DNA of 64,000 nucleotides from Streptomyces sp. NBC_00377 (GCF_036075115.1 NZ_CP107958.1:3410001-3474000); one strand, 5' to 3'; shown: positions 50,721 to 59,251, counted from the stretch's first letter. The notes: generated by a model from the letters alone, not told the origin. Translations and numbers: made by a program.

Positions 50721-52046
50721 TCAGATCTGTCCATCCTCCAGCATTTCGGTCACAAGCGCCGCGATCTGGGACCTCTCGGACCGGTTCAGCGTGACGTGTG
50801 CGAAGAGCGGATGCCCCTTCAGTTTCTCGACGACGGCGACCACACCGTCGTACCGGCCCACTCGCAGATTGTCCCTTTGCGCGACATCGTGGGTCAGAAC
50901 CACCCGGGAATTCGCGCCGATCCGGGACAGAACGGTGAGAAGCACATTCCGTTCCAGGGATTGCGCCTCGTCGACGATCACGAAGGCGTCGTGGAGGGAG
51001 CGGCCCCGGATGTGCGTCAGGGGCAGGACCTCCAGCATCCCGCGCGCGGTGACCTCTTCGATGACCTCGCGGCTGGTGACCGCGGACAGCGTGTCGAAGA
51101 CGGCCTGCGCCCAGGGGCCCATCTTGTCGGCCTCGGAACCGGGCAGATAGCCCAGTTCCTGCCCGCCCACCGCGTACAGCGGCCGGAAGACCATCACCTT
51201 CTGGTGCTGGCGGCGCTCCAGGACCGCCTCCAGACCCGCGCAGAGCGCGAGCGCGGACTTGCCGGTGCCGGCCCGGCCGCCCATCGACAGGATCCCGACG
51301 TCCGGGTCGAGCAGCAGGTCGAGCGCGATGCGCTGCTCGGCGCTGCGTCCCTTGATGCCGAACGCCTCGCGGTCGCCGCGCACCAGACGGACGTTCCCGT
51401 CGGCCGTGACCCGGCCCAGGGCCTTGCCCCGCTCCGACTGGATGGTCAGACCGGTGTGCACGGGAAGGTCGGCGGCCTCGGGCACATGGATGTGCCCCTC
51501 CTCGAAGAGGATGTCCACCTGCTCACCGGACAGGGTCAGTTCGGACATTCCGGTCCACCCGGAGGAGCCCGTGATGGCGAGTTCGGCGCGGTACTCCTCG
51601 GCGAGGAGTCCGACCGACGACGCCTTGATCCTGAGCGGGAGGTCCTTCGACACGACCGTGACGTCGAAGCCCTCGGCCTGGAGATTGCGGGCGACCGCGA
51701 GGATGCGGGAGTCGTTGTCGCCCAGGCGGTAGCCGGAAGGCAGCACGCTGGGGTCCGAGTGGTTGAGCTCGACACGGACGGTGCCGCCGAGTTCCCCGAT
51801 CGGGATGGGGGCGTCGAGGCGACCGAACTTCACCCGGTAGTCGTCCAGCAGACGCAGGGCCTGCCGGGCGAAGTAGCCGAGTTCCGGATGGTGCCGCTTG
51901 GCCTCCAGTTCCGTGACCACGACGATGGGGAGCACGACCTCGTGCTCGTCGAAGCGGGTCAGGGCGTTCGGGTCGGCCAGCAGAACGCTGGTGTCGAGAA
52001 CATAGGTGCGCCGGTCTGGCATACGGCGCTTTGTGCTGGTCACCAC
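50721..52046 (-). CDS. PIN-PhoH fusion ATPase (PhoH2-like)
   Basis: 441 aa from a GTG. Residues about 10-140 form a PIN ribonuclease domain ([40 protein letters not shown]) with its acidic residues. Residues about 230-441 are the PhoH ATPase: [16 protein letters not shown]alker [32 protein letters not shown]alker [12 protein letters not shown] and a final [11 protein letters not shown]. PhoH2 proteins unwind and cleave RNA. A GAGGGGG site lies 11 bases before the start. Confidence 0.95.
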   Translation of the reverse strand: MVTSTKRRMPDRRTYVLDTSVLLADPNALTRFDEHEVVLPIVVVTELEAKRHHPELGYFARQALRLLDDYRVKFGRLDAPIPIGELGGTVRVELNHSDPSVLPSGYRLGDNDSRILAVARNLQAEGFDVTVVSKDLPLRIKASSVGLLAEEYRAELAITGSSGWTGMSELTLSGEQVDILFEEGHIHVPEAADLPVHTGLTIQSERGKALGRVTADGNVRLVRGDREAFGIKGRSAEQRIALDLLLDPDVGILSMGGRAGTGKSALALCAGLEAVLERRQHQKVMVFRPLYAVGGQELGYLPGSEADKMGPWAQAVFDTLSAVTSREVIEEVTARGMLEVLPLTHIRGRSLHDAFVIVDEAQSLERNVLLTVLSRIGANSRVVLTHDVAQRDNLRVGRYDGVVAVVEKLKGHPLFAHVTLNRSERSQIAALVTEMLEDGQI

Positions 52047-52382
52047 GGAAGGACGTACCCCCTCGGATGAGGTCGGGGAGCGACGGAGTGGAGCTGGACC
52101 GGTACGCGGCCGCTTCGCACGGGCCGAGAACCGGCCCCCCGCTGCTTCTTCCGTGCCGTGACCGCACGGTCGGGCTGGTGCAAAGGGCCTCCCGGGCGGA
52201 CGGCCCCGTGCCGTCCGCTGAGATCCGACACCCGTGGTTCGGGCGTCGACCTGCTTGGCTTATGCCCTCGAACATGCGCCGCCATGCCACGGCATATGAC
52301 GGCGCGCCGGTGAACTCCGTGTTACTTCCACCCGTGACGGGGGTATACGAGGCGCCCTCGAAGGGCGCCCGCCGGTCTGCGC
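52047..52382. other. 336-base gap between uppS and the PIN-PhoH gene
   Basis: Apart from the hairpin at 52351-52369 I see nothing to annotate. Confidence 0.5.
52351..52369 (-). terminator. Terminator of uppS
   Basis: GGCGCCCT-CGA-AGGGCGCC, eight-base perfect arms with a three-base loop, 14 bases beyond the uppS stop on the minus strand. No U-tract. Confidence 0.55.
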
Positions 52383-53156
52383 TCAGCCGCCGTAGCGGCG
52401 GTGACGGGCGGCGTAGTCGCGCAGCGCGCGCAGGAAGTCCACCTTGCGGAAGGCCGGCCAGAAGACCTCGCAGAAGTAGTACTCCGCATGGGCCGTCTGC
52501 CACAGCATGAATCCGGACAACCGCTGCTCACCGCTGGTCCGGATGACCAGATCGGGGTCGGGCTGGGCGCCGGTGTACAGGTGGCGGCCGATCAGGTCGA
52601 CGCTGACGGAGTCCGCGAGGGCCTCCATCGAGGTGCCCCTGTCGGCCGCGTCCACGATCATCGAGCGCACGGCGTCGGCGATCTCCTGGCGGCCGCCGTA
52701 GCCGATGGCGACGTTGACCAGTATCCCGTCGACGTGCGCGGTGGACTCCTCGGCGACCTTCAGCGCGGTCTGCACATGGGAGGGGAGGATGTCGGGGGTG
52801 CCCACGTGGTGGACGCGCCAGCGGCCGTCGGCGGCCAGGGTGCGGACGACGTCCTCGATGATGCCGAGGAGGGGGACGAGTTCGTCGTCGGGCCGGTCGA
52901 GGTTGTCCGTCGACAGCAGCCAGAGGGTGACGACCTCGACGTCCGTCTCGGTGCACCAGCCGAGGAACTCCTCGATCTTCTCCGCACCGGCGCGGTGGCC
53001 GTGCTCGGTGGTGGAACCCGCGGCCTTCGCCCAGCGTCGGTTGCCGTCCATGATGACGCCGATGTGCTTGGGCACCTGAGCGTGGTCCAGGTGACCTTCC
53101 ACCCGGCGTGCGTACAGCCTGACCAGAAGGCCGCGCAGCTTGTCGCGCAGGTTCAC
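52383..53156 (-). CDS. uppS: Isoprenyl (undecaprenyl-type) diphosphate synthase
   Basis: 257 aa from a GTG with GGAGGGGCTG upstream. Cis-prenyltransferase motifs: HIGVIMDGNRRWAKAAG with the catalytic Asp, GHRAGAEKIEEFLGWC, TLWLLSTDNLDRPDDE, and the C-terminal DLVIRTSGEQRLSGFMLWQTAHAEYYF. It builds the long-chain polyprenyl carrier for wall precursors by adding IPP made via IspH. Upstream lies a strong intrinsic terminator. Confidence 0.95.
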   Translation of the reverse strand: MNLRDKLRGLLVRLYARRVEGHLDHAQVPKHIGVIMDGNRRWAKAAGSTTEHGHRAGAEKIEEFLGWCTETDVEVVTLWLLSTDNLDRPDDELVPLLGIIEDVVRTLAADGRWRVHHVGTPDILPSHVQTALKVAEESTAHVDGILVNVAIGYGGRQEIADAVRSMIVDAADRGTSMEALADSVSVDLIGRHLYTGAQPDPDLVIRTSGEQRLSGFMLWQTAHAEYYFCEVFWPAFRKVDFLRALRDYAARHRRYGG

Positions 53157-53270
53157 GTGATTGTCAGCCCCTCCGTACGGTGCGGTCCCCGCGGGGCGCA
53201 GCCTACCCCTGTGAGGCTCTCGCCGGTGACGCGGGTGGGAGGCGCGACCTCCGCGCCGGGGGCTCCGGAC

Positions 53271-53311
53271 AAAAAAACGGGCCGGTCCGTGGGGGGGAGA
53301 CGGACCGGCCC
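53271..53311 (-). terminator. Intrinsic terminator with U7 tract
   Basis: GGGCCGGTCCGT / ACGGACCGGCCC (12-base perfect arms, 53279-53311) followed on the minus strand by seven T after one intervening base (53271-53277). A textbook Rho-independent terminator, rare at this GC content. It would stop minus-strand transcription entering from the methyltransferase side before uppS. Confidence 0.8.
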
Positions 53312-53371
53312 GAGGGGGGGTTTCCACCATAACCCTTCGTAAGTGATGCTGCGCGCATCGGCACGCCACAA

Positions 53372-53437
53372 CTACTCTCCGAAGTCGCCCGACAACACGA
53401 CGGTGGCCGTCTGAGGCGTTGTTCCTGAGTGGTTCAT
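53372..53437 (-). CDS. Possible 21-aa peptide
   Basis: ATG at 53437 to a stop at 53372; the peptide begins MNHSGTTPQ and ends SGDFGE. No clear ribosome site. It ends 60 bases before the intrinsic terminator, so it may be a small gene with its own transcript. Weak support. Confidence 0.2.
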   Translation of the reverse strand: MNHSGTTPQTATVVLSGDFGE

Positions 53438-53670
53438 GGCCGGAACACGGCGGATTCTCAGGAGAATGGGCACGTTTGCCGGGCAAAGTAGAGGTTGCGG
53501 GGCGGTTTGAGCCTCCCTGGGCCGCTCGTCCCCTCGTCCCTCTGACGGGCTACCCGGCCACGAACGTCCCCTTGACGCGGTCGGCGCCGCTCGCCCCTCT
53601 CGGCGCCGGGCCTGCGGGAGCGGATGCAGGAGTGCGGCGAGGCCGGGGGCGGTTCCCGGCCAATCCTCGG

Positions 53671-54465
53671 CTAGGCGCGGCGGGCCTCGAAGAGGTGGCG
53701 GGTGCTGTGCGCGACGAACGGGCCCTCGGCCTCGATCTGTTCGTGCAGTGCGCGCAGTCGGGGCCGATAGGTCTCCACCGTGAAGCCGGGGACCATCCAC
53801 ACCACCTTGCGCAGGAAGTGGACCACCGCGGCGATGTCGTGGAACTCGACGCGGAGCCGTTCGGTCCGCAGATCGACGACCTCGAGCCCCGCCGCCTCCG
53901 CCCCGGCCCGCTCGCGCTCGGGATGCCGGGCACTGCTCACCGTCTCCGGCTGCGGCCCCAGGAAGTACTCGACCAGCTCGAAGACGCTGCGCGGGCCCAC
54001 ATGCTGGGCGAAATAGGTCCCGCCGGGCCGGAGCACACGGGCGATCTCGCCCCACAGGGGCCGTACCGGATGCCTGCTGGCGACCAGGTCGAAGGCGGCG
54101 TCCGCGAAGGGCAGCGGGGCGTCCTCCGGGGACGCGACGACCGCGATACCACGCGGGCGCAGCAGGGCGGTGGCCTTGGCGACGTTCGCGGGCCAGCCCT
54201 CCGTGGCGACGGTGAGCACGGGGGCCCGGGGGGCCACCCGGCCGAGCGCGAAGTCCAGGACCTCACCGCCCCCGGTCTGCACGTCGAGCGCGGTGCTCGC
54301 GTCCGCCAGCCGCCCGGCCAGCGACATCGCGTACCCCCACGAGGGCCGCGCCTCGGTGGCCCGCCCCTCGAACCAGGAGAAGTCCCACCCTTCGGTGGGG
54401 ACGGCCGCCCCTTCGGCGAGAAGGTCTTCGAAGGCGGGGCGTGTGTCGTGGTCGTCGTCCTTCAT
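53671..54465 (-). CDS. Class I SAM-dependent methyltransferase
   Basis: 264 aa from the ATG at 54465, directly preceded by a perfect GGAGGT. The SAM-binding region is ALDVQTGGGEVLDFAL (motif I, residues about 62-77) and LTVATEGWPANVAKATALL, then the later PLPFADAAFDLVASRHPV and IARVLRPGGTYFAQHVGP. It is of the UbiE/COQ5-like Methyltransf_11 type; the substrate is unknown. Its upstream DNA is the IS605-type remnant, which begins within 20 bases of the start, so its promoter may lie in mobile-element sequence. Confidence 0.88.
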   Translation of the reverse strand: MKDDDHDTRPAFEDLLAEGAAVPTEGWDFSWFEGRATEARPSWGYAMSLAGRLADASTALDVQTGGGEVLDFALGRVAPRAPVLTVATEGWPANVAKATALLRPRGIAVVASPEDAPLPFADAAFDLVASRHPVRPLWGEIARVLRPGGTYFAQHVGPRSVFELVEYFLGPQPETVSSARHPERERAGAEAAGLEVVDLRTERLRVEFHDIAAVVHFLRKVVWMVPGFTVETYRPRLRALHEQIEAEGPFVAHSTRHLFEARRA

Positions 54466-54555
54466 CGGATACCTCCGAGGAAACCCCGGCCTTCGGGCCG
54501 GGGAGGAATCGGACTCCTGCGGAGCAGGGCAGGGAGCTGGGGTTCGCCGCCAGGG

Positions 54556-55323
54556 CGGCCTTTGCCGGAGGGGGCGCAGCCGTCCACGGTGACCGTGTCC
54601 CAGGACGCGGCGGGGCGCTGGTTCGTGTCGCTGCTCTGCGACGACACGATCCCACCCGCCCCGGCCACCACGAACGCGGTCGGTGTCGACGCGGGGATCA
54701 CGTCCCTGCTGACGCTCTCCACCGGAGAGAAGATCACCAACCCCCGGCATGAGCGCAAGGACCGCACCCGGCTGGCCAAAGCCCAGCGGGAGCTGTCCCG
54801 CAAGGCCAGGGGCGACGGGGCCAACCGCGCCAAGGCGCGCCGGAAGGTCGCCCGTATCCATGCCCGGATCGCCGACCGGCGCCGGGACATCCTGCACAAG
54901 CTGACCACCCGGCTCGTCCGTGAGAACCAAACGGTCGTGATCGAGGACCTCACCGTCCGCAACATGGTCAGGAACCACCGCCTCGCGCGCGCGATCTCCG
55001 ACGCCTCGTGGAGAGAGCTGCGGACGATGCTGGAGTACAAGACCGCCTGGTACGGGCGGGAACTCGTGGTCGTCGACCGCTTCTTCCCCAGCTCGAAACT
55101 GTGCGGTGCCTGCGGCACGGTCCGGGCGAAGCTGCCGCTGAACGTCCGTACCTGGACGTGCGAGTGCGGTGCGGTCCACGACCGGGACGTGAACGCGGCG
55201 AACAACCTTCTGGCCGCCGGGCTGGCGGTGTCTGTCTGTGGAGCTGGTGTAAGACCTCAACGGGAGTCCTCCCGGACGGGGCGGTCGGTGATGAAGCAGA
55301 AACCCCCACGGCGCGAGCCGTAG
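54556..55323 (+). pseudogene. N-terminally truncated TnpB RNA-guided nuclease
   Basis: About 255 codons, against roughly 370-400 for intact TnpB. The frame begins RPLPEGAQPSTVTVSQDAAGRW, without a start or the N-terminal wedge/REC region. The RuvC acidic residues survive in VGVDAGITSLLTL, VVIEDLTVRNM and CGAVHDRDVNAANNLLAAG, and the zinc ribbon is CGACG...CECG. So the catalytic half is intact by eye but the recognition half is lost, and it should be inactive. It is divergent from the methyltransferase. Confidence 0.85.
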
Positions 55324-55357
55324 GAATCCCCCTCGTTCACGAGGGGGAGGAAGTCAA
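55210..55357 (+). ncRNA. Possible omega-RNA region at the TnpB 3' end
   Basis: In IS605 elements the guide RNA scaffold is transcribed from the tnpB 3' end through the right-end hairpin, with the flanking host DNA as guide. The needed parts are here: tnpB tail, hairpin 55328-55347, AGGAAGTCAA end, and host sequence from 55358 on. Expression from a truncated element is uncertain. Confidence 0.35.
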
Positions 55358-55466
55358 GAGGGGATCGTCGCAGGCGGGGGGCGGCGGGGGGCGAGGCCAG
55401 GGGGGCGGACGCCGGTGTTTTTTATGCGGGGGCGCGGTCGTCGGCGGGCCTGGCGTCCGGACCCGC

Positions 55467-55871
55467 TCAGCCCGACGCTTCCGGATCCGCCGGCGGCCCC
55501 GTCTCGACCGTGACGCGCGCCCCCGCCTTCATCCCCCAGCCCGCCATGGCCCCCGCCTCCGCCTCCAGGACGTGTCGGGCCCGCAGACGCGGTCGGCCCA
55601 GGAGGCCGGGGCGCATGGTGCGGACGGCCAGGACGGTGAGGTCGCGGGTCAGGTAGGCGACGTCGATGGGGATGCGCATGCGGAAGGTGTGGATACCGGA
55701 CGCGGGGGACAGCAGCAGCGCGCCGTCGACGGAGTCCCGGCCCAGGAGCCCCTTGGTGCGGGCCCGGTAGGAGGTGGCGACCTCCAGCGGGACGGTCACG
55801 ACCGCCCCGCCTTCCCCGTCCCCGGCCCTGTGCACCGTCATCCGGCCCCGCCCGTCACGCCAGCGCCTCAT
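55467..55871 (-). CDS. DUF192 family protein
   Basis: 134 aa from the ATG at 55871 with AAGGGTGGG upstream. DUF192 motifs are VATSYRARTKGLLGRDSVDGALLLSP, IHTFRMRIPIDVAYLTRDLTVLAVRTMRPG, and the ending ARHVLEAEAGAMAGWGMKAGARVTV. The family is a small beta-barrel of unknown function. The usual export signal is absent. It is one of few intact genes in the rearranged 53.2-56.2 kb stretch. Confidence 0.85.
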   Translation of the reverse strand: MRRWRDGRGRMTVHRAGDGEGGAVVTVPLEVATSYRARTKGLLGRDSVDGALLLSPASGIHTFRMRIPIDVAYLTRDLTVLAVRTMRPGLLGRPRLRARHVLEAEAGAMAGWGMKAGARVTVETGPPADPEASG

Positions 55872-55957
55872 GTCCCACCCTTCGCGTCGTCCACGGCCTA
55901 CCCTTCCCACCGTCCGGTGACTCCGCCCGCACGCCGAGCCGACGAGGTGCGTGATGC

Positions 55958-56227
55958 GTGATGCGCGCCGGTCTCGCCGCGTCCTTCCTCCGCCAGGGCC
56001 GCGTCCACGAGATCCACCTGTGCGTCCACCCCGTCCTCATCGGCCGCGGCACACCCCTGTTCCCCCGCACCGACGCCATGGCCGCCCTCGGCCTCGTGCG
56101 GTCCCGGACCTTCGCCAACGGGCTCGTACTGCTCCACTACCGGCGGGCGCGCGGCGAAGAAATGACGGCGGACACGGAAGCCGGGGGCCGGCAGGCGAGG
56201 GTCAGCCGGTCGTGCGCGGGAACGTGA
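55958..56227 (+). pseudogene. C-terminal fragment of a RibD-type dihydrofolate reductase-family protein
   Basis: The frame encodes LAASFLRQGRVHEIHLCVHPVLIGRGTPLFP near its start and ALGLVRSRTFANGLVLLHYRR, the last third of a RibD_C domain (about 65 residues). The N-terminal nucleotide-binding part is missing and the reading continues into unrelated sequence. An ATG is present but lies inside the original domain. A truncated relic. Confidence 0.7.
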
Positions 56228-56831
56228 CCTCCACCCGGCGGTTCTTCTTACGGCCGGCCTCGGTCGAGTTGTCGGAGATGGGGTACTGCTCGCCGTAACC
56301 GCGGACCTCGAAGGTGATGTCCGGGTCGTTCAGATCGCCCGCCAGTTCCGCCTGCACGGCGTCCGCCCGCTGCTTCGACAGGACGTCGCCGTGTGCGGAC
56401 GAGCCCAGGTTGTCCGTGAAGCCGAACACCCGCACCACGGTGGTGTTGTTCTGCTTCTTGATCTCCGCGGCGATCGTGGCGATACGGGACTTCGCCTCCG
56501 CACCCAGCTTCGCGCTGTCCTTGCCGAAGAGGACCTCGGCCTGGAGCGCGAAGGTCACGTCCGCGTTGGTGTCCTCCCGGCGCTCGTCACCGGACTCGTC
56601 CTCGACGACCTGCTTGATGTCCAGCACCTTGGGCTTCGCGAGAGTGCCGCCCTCGGGGAGTTTGAGGTCGGGGTCGTTGGGGTCGACCTCGACGGGCGCG
56701 GTGGCGGTGGGTTCGGTGCCGGGCGGGACGCTGGGGGTCGTGTCGGCTTCGGCGGCCGGGGCCATCCCGATGATCACGAGGGTGGCCACGGCCACCGCGA
56801 GAGCGAGACGCGGGGTCATGGTCGGCCTCAC
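56202..56831 (-). CDS. OmpA-family secreted protein
   Basis: 209 aa. A GTG at 56831 overlaps the lipoprotein stop (GTGA); an ATG at 56819 is the alternative. A signal peptide (LALAVAVATLVIIGMAPAAEA) precedes a Pro/Thr linker and a C-terminal OmpA-like peptidoglycan-binding domain: FALQAEVLFGKDSAKLGAEAKSRIATIAAEIKK, VVRVFGFTDNLGSSAHGDVLSKQRADAVQAEL and YGEQYPISDNSTEAGRKKNRRVEVTFP. It probably tethers the pilus locus machinery to the wall; it is the last gene of the operon. Confidence 0.93.
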   Translation of the reverse strand: MRPTMTPRLALAVAVATLVIIGMAPAAEADTTPSVPPGTEPTATAPVEVDPNDPDLKLPEGGTLAKPKVLDIKQVVEDESGDERREDTNADVTFALQAEVLFGKDSAKLGAEAKSRIATIAAEIKKQNNTTVVRVFGFTDNLGSSAHGDVLSKQRADAVQAELAGDLNDPDITFEVRGYGEQYPISDNSTEAGRKKNRRVEVTFPRTTG

Positions 56832-57406
56832 CCGGAGATCTGGATGACCCCGCTGGGGAACAGCGGGAGTTGGAAGGAGACGTCCGCCGAGCCCGCGGGG
56901 GGCGCGGGGAACTGGAGGAAGACGTCGATGGATTCGCCGGCCTTGAGGGTCGAGAAACCGGTCGTCGTGAGGGGCCGGCCTTCGGTGTCGCGGAGGACGT
57001 AATAGCGCTTCTTGCTCTTGGAATCGACGAGGGTGGCGCCGCCGAGGGACAGTCCGTTGTTGATGATCTCGGTCTCGTTGCCGCTCAAAGCGGAGGGGAT
57101 CACTGCCTCCGCGCCGCTGTCGTTCTTCAGGGCACCGTTGACTGTGACGAAACCGCCCGAATCGCGCACGGCGGAAGTGATCTGGAGCAGCAGACCGCTC
57201 GGGCCCTTCAGCTCGGCGATCGGTTCCGCCGAGTCCCCTTCCTGCGGGTTGGGCTTTGATCCACCGGTTTTGGAGGCGGACGGCGAACCCTGCGGTTTCT
57301 TGTCGTCGTCTCCTCCGCCCCCACCGCAGGCGGTGGCGCCGAGAGCCAGCCCGGCCACGACGGCCAGCGCGACCATCCCCCTGCGGGCTTTCGCCGTGAA
57401 CCGCAT
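56828..57406 (-). CDS. Secreted lipoprotein of the Tad locus
   Basis: About 192 aa from the ATG at 57406 (GGAG eight bases upstream; an ATG at 57412 is closer to the site). Signal peptide ARRGMVALAVVAGLALGATAC ends in a lipobox with Cys at residue 26, then a Gly/Asp linker. The body has SGLLLQITSAVRDSGGFVTVNGALKNDSG and STLKAGESIDVFLQFPAPPAGS, an immunoglobulin-like beta pattern. Function unknown; co-translated with the OmpA-family gene. Confidence 0.85.
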   Translation of the reverse strand: MRFTAKARRGMVALAVVAGLALGATACGGGGGDDDKKPQGSPSASKTGGSKPNPQEGDSAEPIAELKGPSGLLLQITSAVRDSGGFVTVNGALKNDSGAEAVIPSALSGNETEIINNGLSLGGATLVDSKSKKRYYVLRDTEGRPLTTTGFSTLKAGESIDVFLQFPAPPAGSADVSFQLPLFPSGVIQISG

Positions 57407-57446
57407 GCTCATCACTCCGCTTCTTTCTGCACTCGTCGATCGCACA

Positions 57447-58118
57447 TCAGTCGGTGGCCAGGTGGACGTCGAAGAGATCCTCGGGGCCGGGGAGCTCGGT
57501 GAGGTCTCTCGGATCCAGCTTCCAGTCCACGCCACCCTCGCAGTTGAGCGTCGGCAGCACGTCGTTCCCGGCATCTTCGTCCGGCGGTTCACCCGATGGC
57601 CGGCCAGACGGCTCGACCGGTGGCTCGGTCGACGGCTCGGGTGACGGCTCGGGGGGCGGATCGAACGTGCACAGCGACTCGATCACCGCGGTAGCCGAGG
57701 CGTGCGCCTTCGTGGTGCTCGTCACCGGGATCACGGAGTCACCCGCAGACTTGTTCGCCCGGACGGTGACGCGGTACCCCAGGGGGCCGTCCGGCACGCA
57801 GTCGACGTCGCCCGCGTCGTTCAGCGCCGCCAACTGGCCCGCCCGCCAGCATGCGTTCTCGCCGCCCTCCCCCTCGAAGATGCCCAGCCACTTCGACGGG
57901 TCCAGCACATCGGCCACCCACAGGTCGGCGAGACCGTCCCTGGTCTCCTGGGCGGCCGCCAACGCCGCAGCGTCGGCGGCCGTCTGCGCGCCGTTGCGGT
58001 TCACCGCCGCCTGGCCGACCGCGAAGTACGCGAACGCGAGAAAGAGCAGGCCCGCCACCACCGTGATGTAGATGGGGAAGACCTGCCCTGCGTCGCCGTG
58101 CCCGCGCGGTCGGATCAG
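57447..58118 (-). CDS. TadE/TadG-like pilus assembly protein, probable CTG start
   Basis: About 223 aa. The N-terminus GHGDAGQVFPIYITVVAGLLFLAFAYFAVGQAAVNRNGAQTAADAAALAAAQ is the pseudopilin-like membrane helix and heptad of TadE/Rv3654c-type proteins. The C-terminus has a Pro/Ser/Glu-rich region and a Cys pair. No ATG, GTG or TTG lies between the upstream stop and the membrane helix; a CTG at 58118 follows AAGGTGG by five bases and overlaps the pilin stop (CTGA), so it is the likely start. The first in-frame GTG is inside the membrane helix. Confidence 0.75.
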   Translation of the reverse strand: MIRPRGHGDAGQVFPIYITVVAGLLFLAFAYFAVGQAAVNRNGAQTAADAAALAAAQETRDGLADLWVADVLDPSKWLGIFEGEGGENACWRAGQLAALNDAGDVDCVPDGPLGYRVTVRANKSAGDSVIPVTSTTKAHASATAVIESLCTFDPPPEPSPEPSTEPPVEPSGRPSGEPPDEDAGNDVLPTLNCEGGVDWKLDPRDLTELPGPEDLFDVHLATD

Positions 58119-58351
58119 GGAGCCACCTTGGCGATCTGGGCCCTGAGTTTGTCCACGATCGTCTGGCCCAGGTTGGTGTTGGCGATGAGGACCACGATCG
58201 CCACCACCACCGCGATGATGCCCAGGTACTCGACGGCGGTCTGTCCCCGATCGCCCTCCGCGCGGCGGCGTACGGCCCGTGCTGTCGTGTTCGTCCAGCC
58301 GCTCACCCGGACCTTGGCCGCGACGGCGGTCTTCAGCAGCAGGTCGCTCAT
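58115..58351 (-). CDS. Flp-type pilin subunit
   Basis: 78 aa with GGAGGGG before the ATG. The prepilin site is EGDRG/QTAVEYLG followed by the hydrophobic helix IIAVVVAIVVLIANTNLG; the mature pilin is about 42 residues. The leader is long (about 35 residues) and basic, as in actinobacterial Flp proteins. No prepilin peptidase (TadV) is seen in the window; it may lie to the right of the partial cpaF-like gene or elsewhere. Confidence 0.9.
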   Translation of the reverse strand: MSDLLLKTAVAAKVRVSGWTNTTARAVRRRAEGDRGQTAVEYLGIIAVVVAIVVLIANTNLGQTIVDKLRAQIAKVAP

Positions 58352-58459
58352 GGCGTTCCCCTCCGTTGGTGGCGTGACCGGCACCGTACGGCCGTTGGTC
58401 CGCCGCGGAGAAGGGTCCCTGGGCCCAATCCCGGGCCCAGGGGTGAGTCCGTCGGAGTC

Positions 58460-59251
58460 TCATGAGGTCACCGCCGTGCCCAGCCACTTGGCCGCGGCCT
58501 CGGAGCGGCTGCTGCTGTGCAGCTTGGCGAAGATGCGGTTGATGTGGTTCTTGACCGTCTTCTCGCTGATGAAGCAGGTGGCGGCGATCTGCTGGTTGTT
58601 CATGCCCGACACGATGAGATCCATGATCTCCGCCTCCCTCGCGCTGAGTCGGAACCTCGCCCTGGATACCGGGGAAGAATGTCTCACAGTTGGTTGCAAC
58701 TGCGAAAGCGCTTCCGCAGAAGTCAAGGAAAATAGGGGGGATGAGTCCACTTCTGCGTGTGCAGTCGCATCGCTCCGTAGATGTGCCAGCACCGCTGTCG
58801 CCGCAGTCGGGGTGAAGTGGGCCCGGCCCCGGGTCACGTCCCGCACCGCCGACACCAGTTCCTCCACGGTGAACTCCCCGTGGACCAGGTAGCCTCCGGC
58901 CCCGCCGCGCAGAGCCGCCCGGACGATCTCGGGCTCATGGCTGTACGTCAGCATCACGACGCGGGCGAGGGCCGCCAGGTGGGGCAGCGCGGAGAGGCCG
59001 TCCACGCCCGGCATGCGGACGTCCAGGAGGACGACGTCGGGGCGGTGGCGGAGAGCGGCCTCGCAGGCCTCGCGGCCGTCCGCCGCCTCCGCGACGACCG
59101 TGATGTCGTCCCGGCCCGAGAGGAGGGCGGTCAGGCCCGCGCGGACCACCGGGTTGTCGTCGGCCACGATCACGCGCACGGGGGAAGGACGGGGCGCCGG
59201 GGGGAAGACCGGCTGTTCGGCGCCGGGGCGGTGGGGCGGTCGGTCCGGCAT
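58460..59251 (-). CDS. LuxR-type response regulator of the Tad locus
   Basis: 263 aa. The receiver domain (about 24-140) has VIVADDNPVVRAG, phosphoacceptor Asp in DVVLLDVRMPGVDG and the switch Thr in VVMLTYSH. The HTH is RLSAREAEIMDLIVSGMNNQQIAATCFISEKTVKNHINRIF. Between them residues about 160-200 form a Ser/Thr-rich linker encoded by codons atypical of the genome (CTA, AGA, TTT, TCA, ACT). Its ATG overlaps the kinase stop (TGATG). Likely regulates the pilus genes. Confidence 0.93.
   Translation of the reverse strand: MPDRPPHRPGAEQPVFPPAPRPSPVRVIVADDNPVVRAGLTALLSGRDDITVVAEAADGREACEAALRHRPDVVLLDVRMPGVDGLSALPHLAALARVVMLTYSHEPEIVRAALRGGAGGYLVHGEFTVEELVSAVRDVTRGRAHFTPTAATAVLAHLRSDATAHAEVDSSPLFSLTSAEALSQLQPTVRHSSPVSRARFRLSAREAEIMDLIVSGMNNQQIAATCFISEKTVKNHINRIFAKLHSSSRSEAAAKWLGTAVTS

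Larger units (their letters stand above)
53157..53670. other. 514-base gap between uppS and methyltransferase
   Basis: Contains the U-tract terminator at 53271-53311 and a possible 21-codon frame at 53372-53437; the rest has no sign of coding. Confidence 0.5.
54484..55357 (+). mobile_element. Decayed IS200/IS605-family element (TnpB type)
   Basis: Bounded left by a hairpin CCCCGGCC-TTCG-GGCCGGGG followed by AGGAA (54484-54508) and right by CCCCCTCG-TTCA-CGAGGGGG followed by AGGAAGTCAA (55328-55357). The right structure is the subterminal hairpin and TCAA end seen in streptomycete IS605 elements. The left hairpin has the same layout as a right end, not a left end, suggesting a second copy or a rearrangement. 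No TnpA is present. Confidence 0.7.

Noticed and set aside
53419..54555. Extension of the TnpB frame to a 634-aa protein
   Set aside because: The upstream part is antisense to the methyltransferase, has no TnpB features and includes the element's left hairpin.
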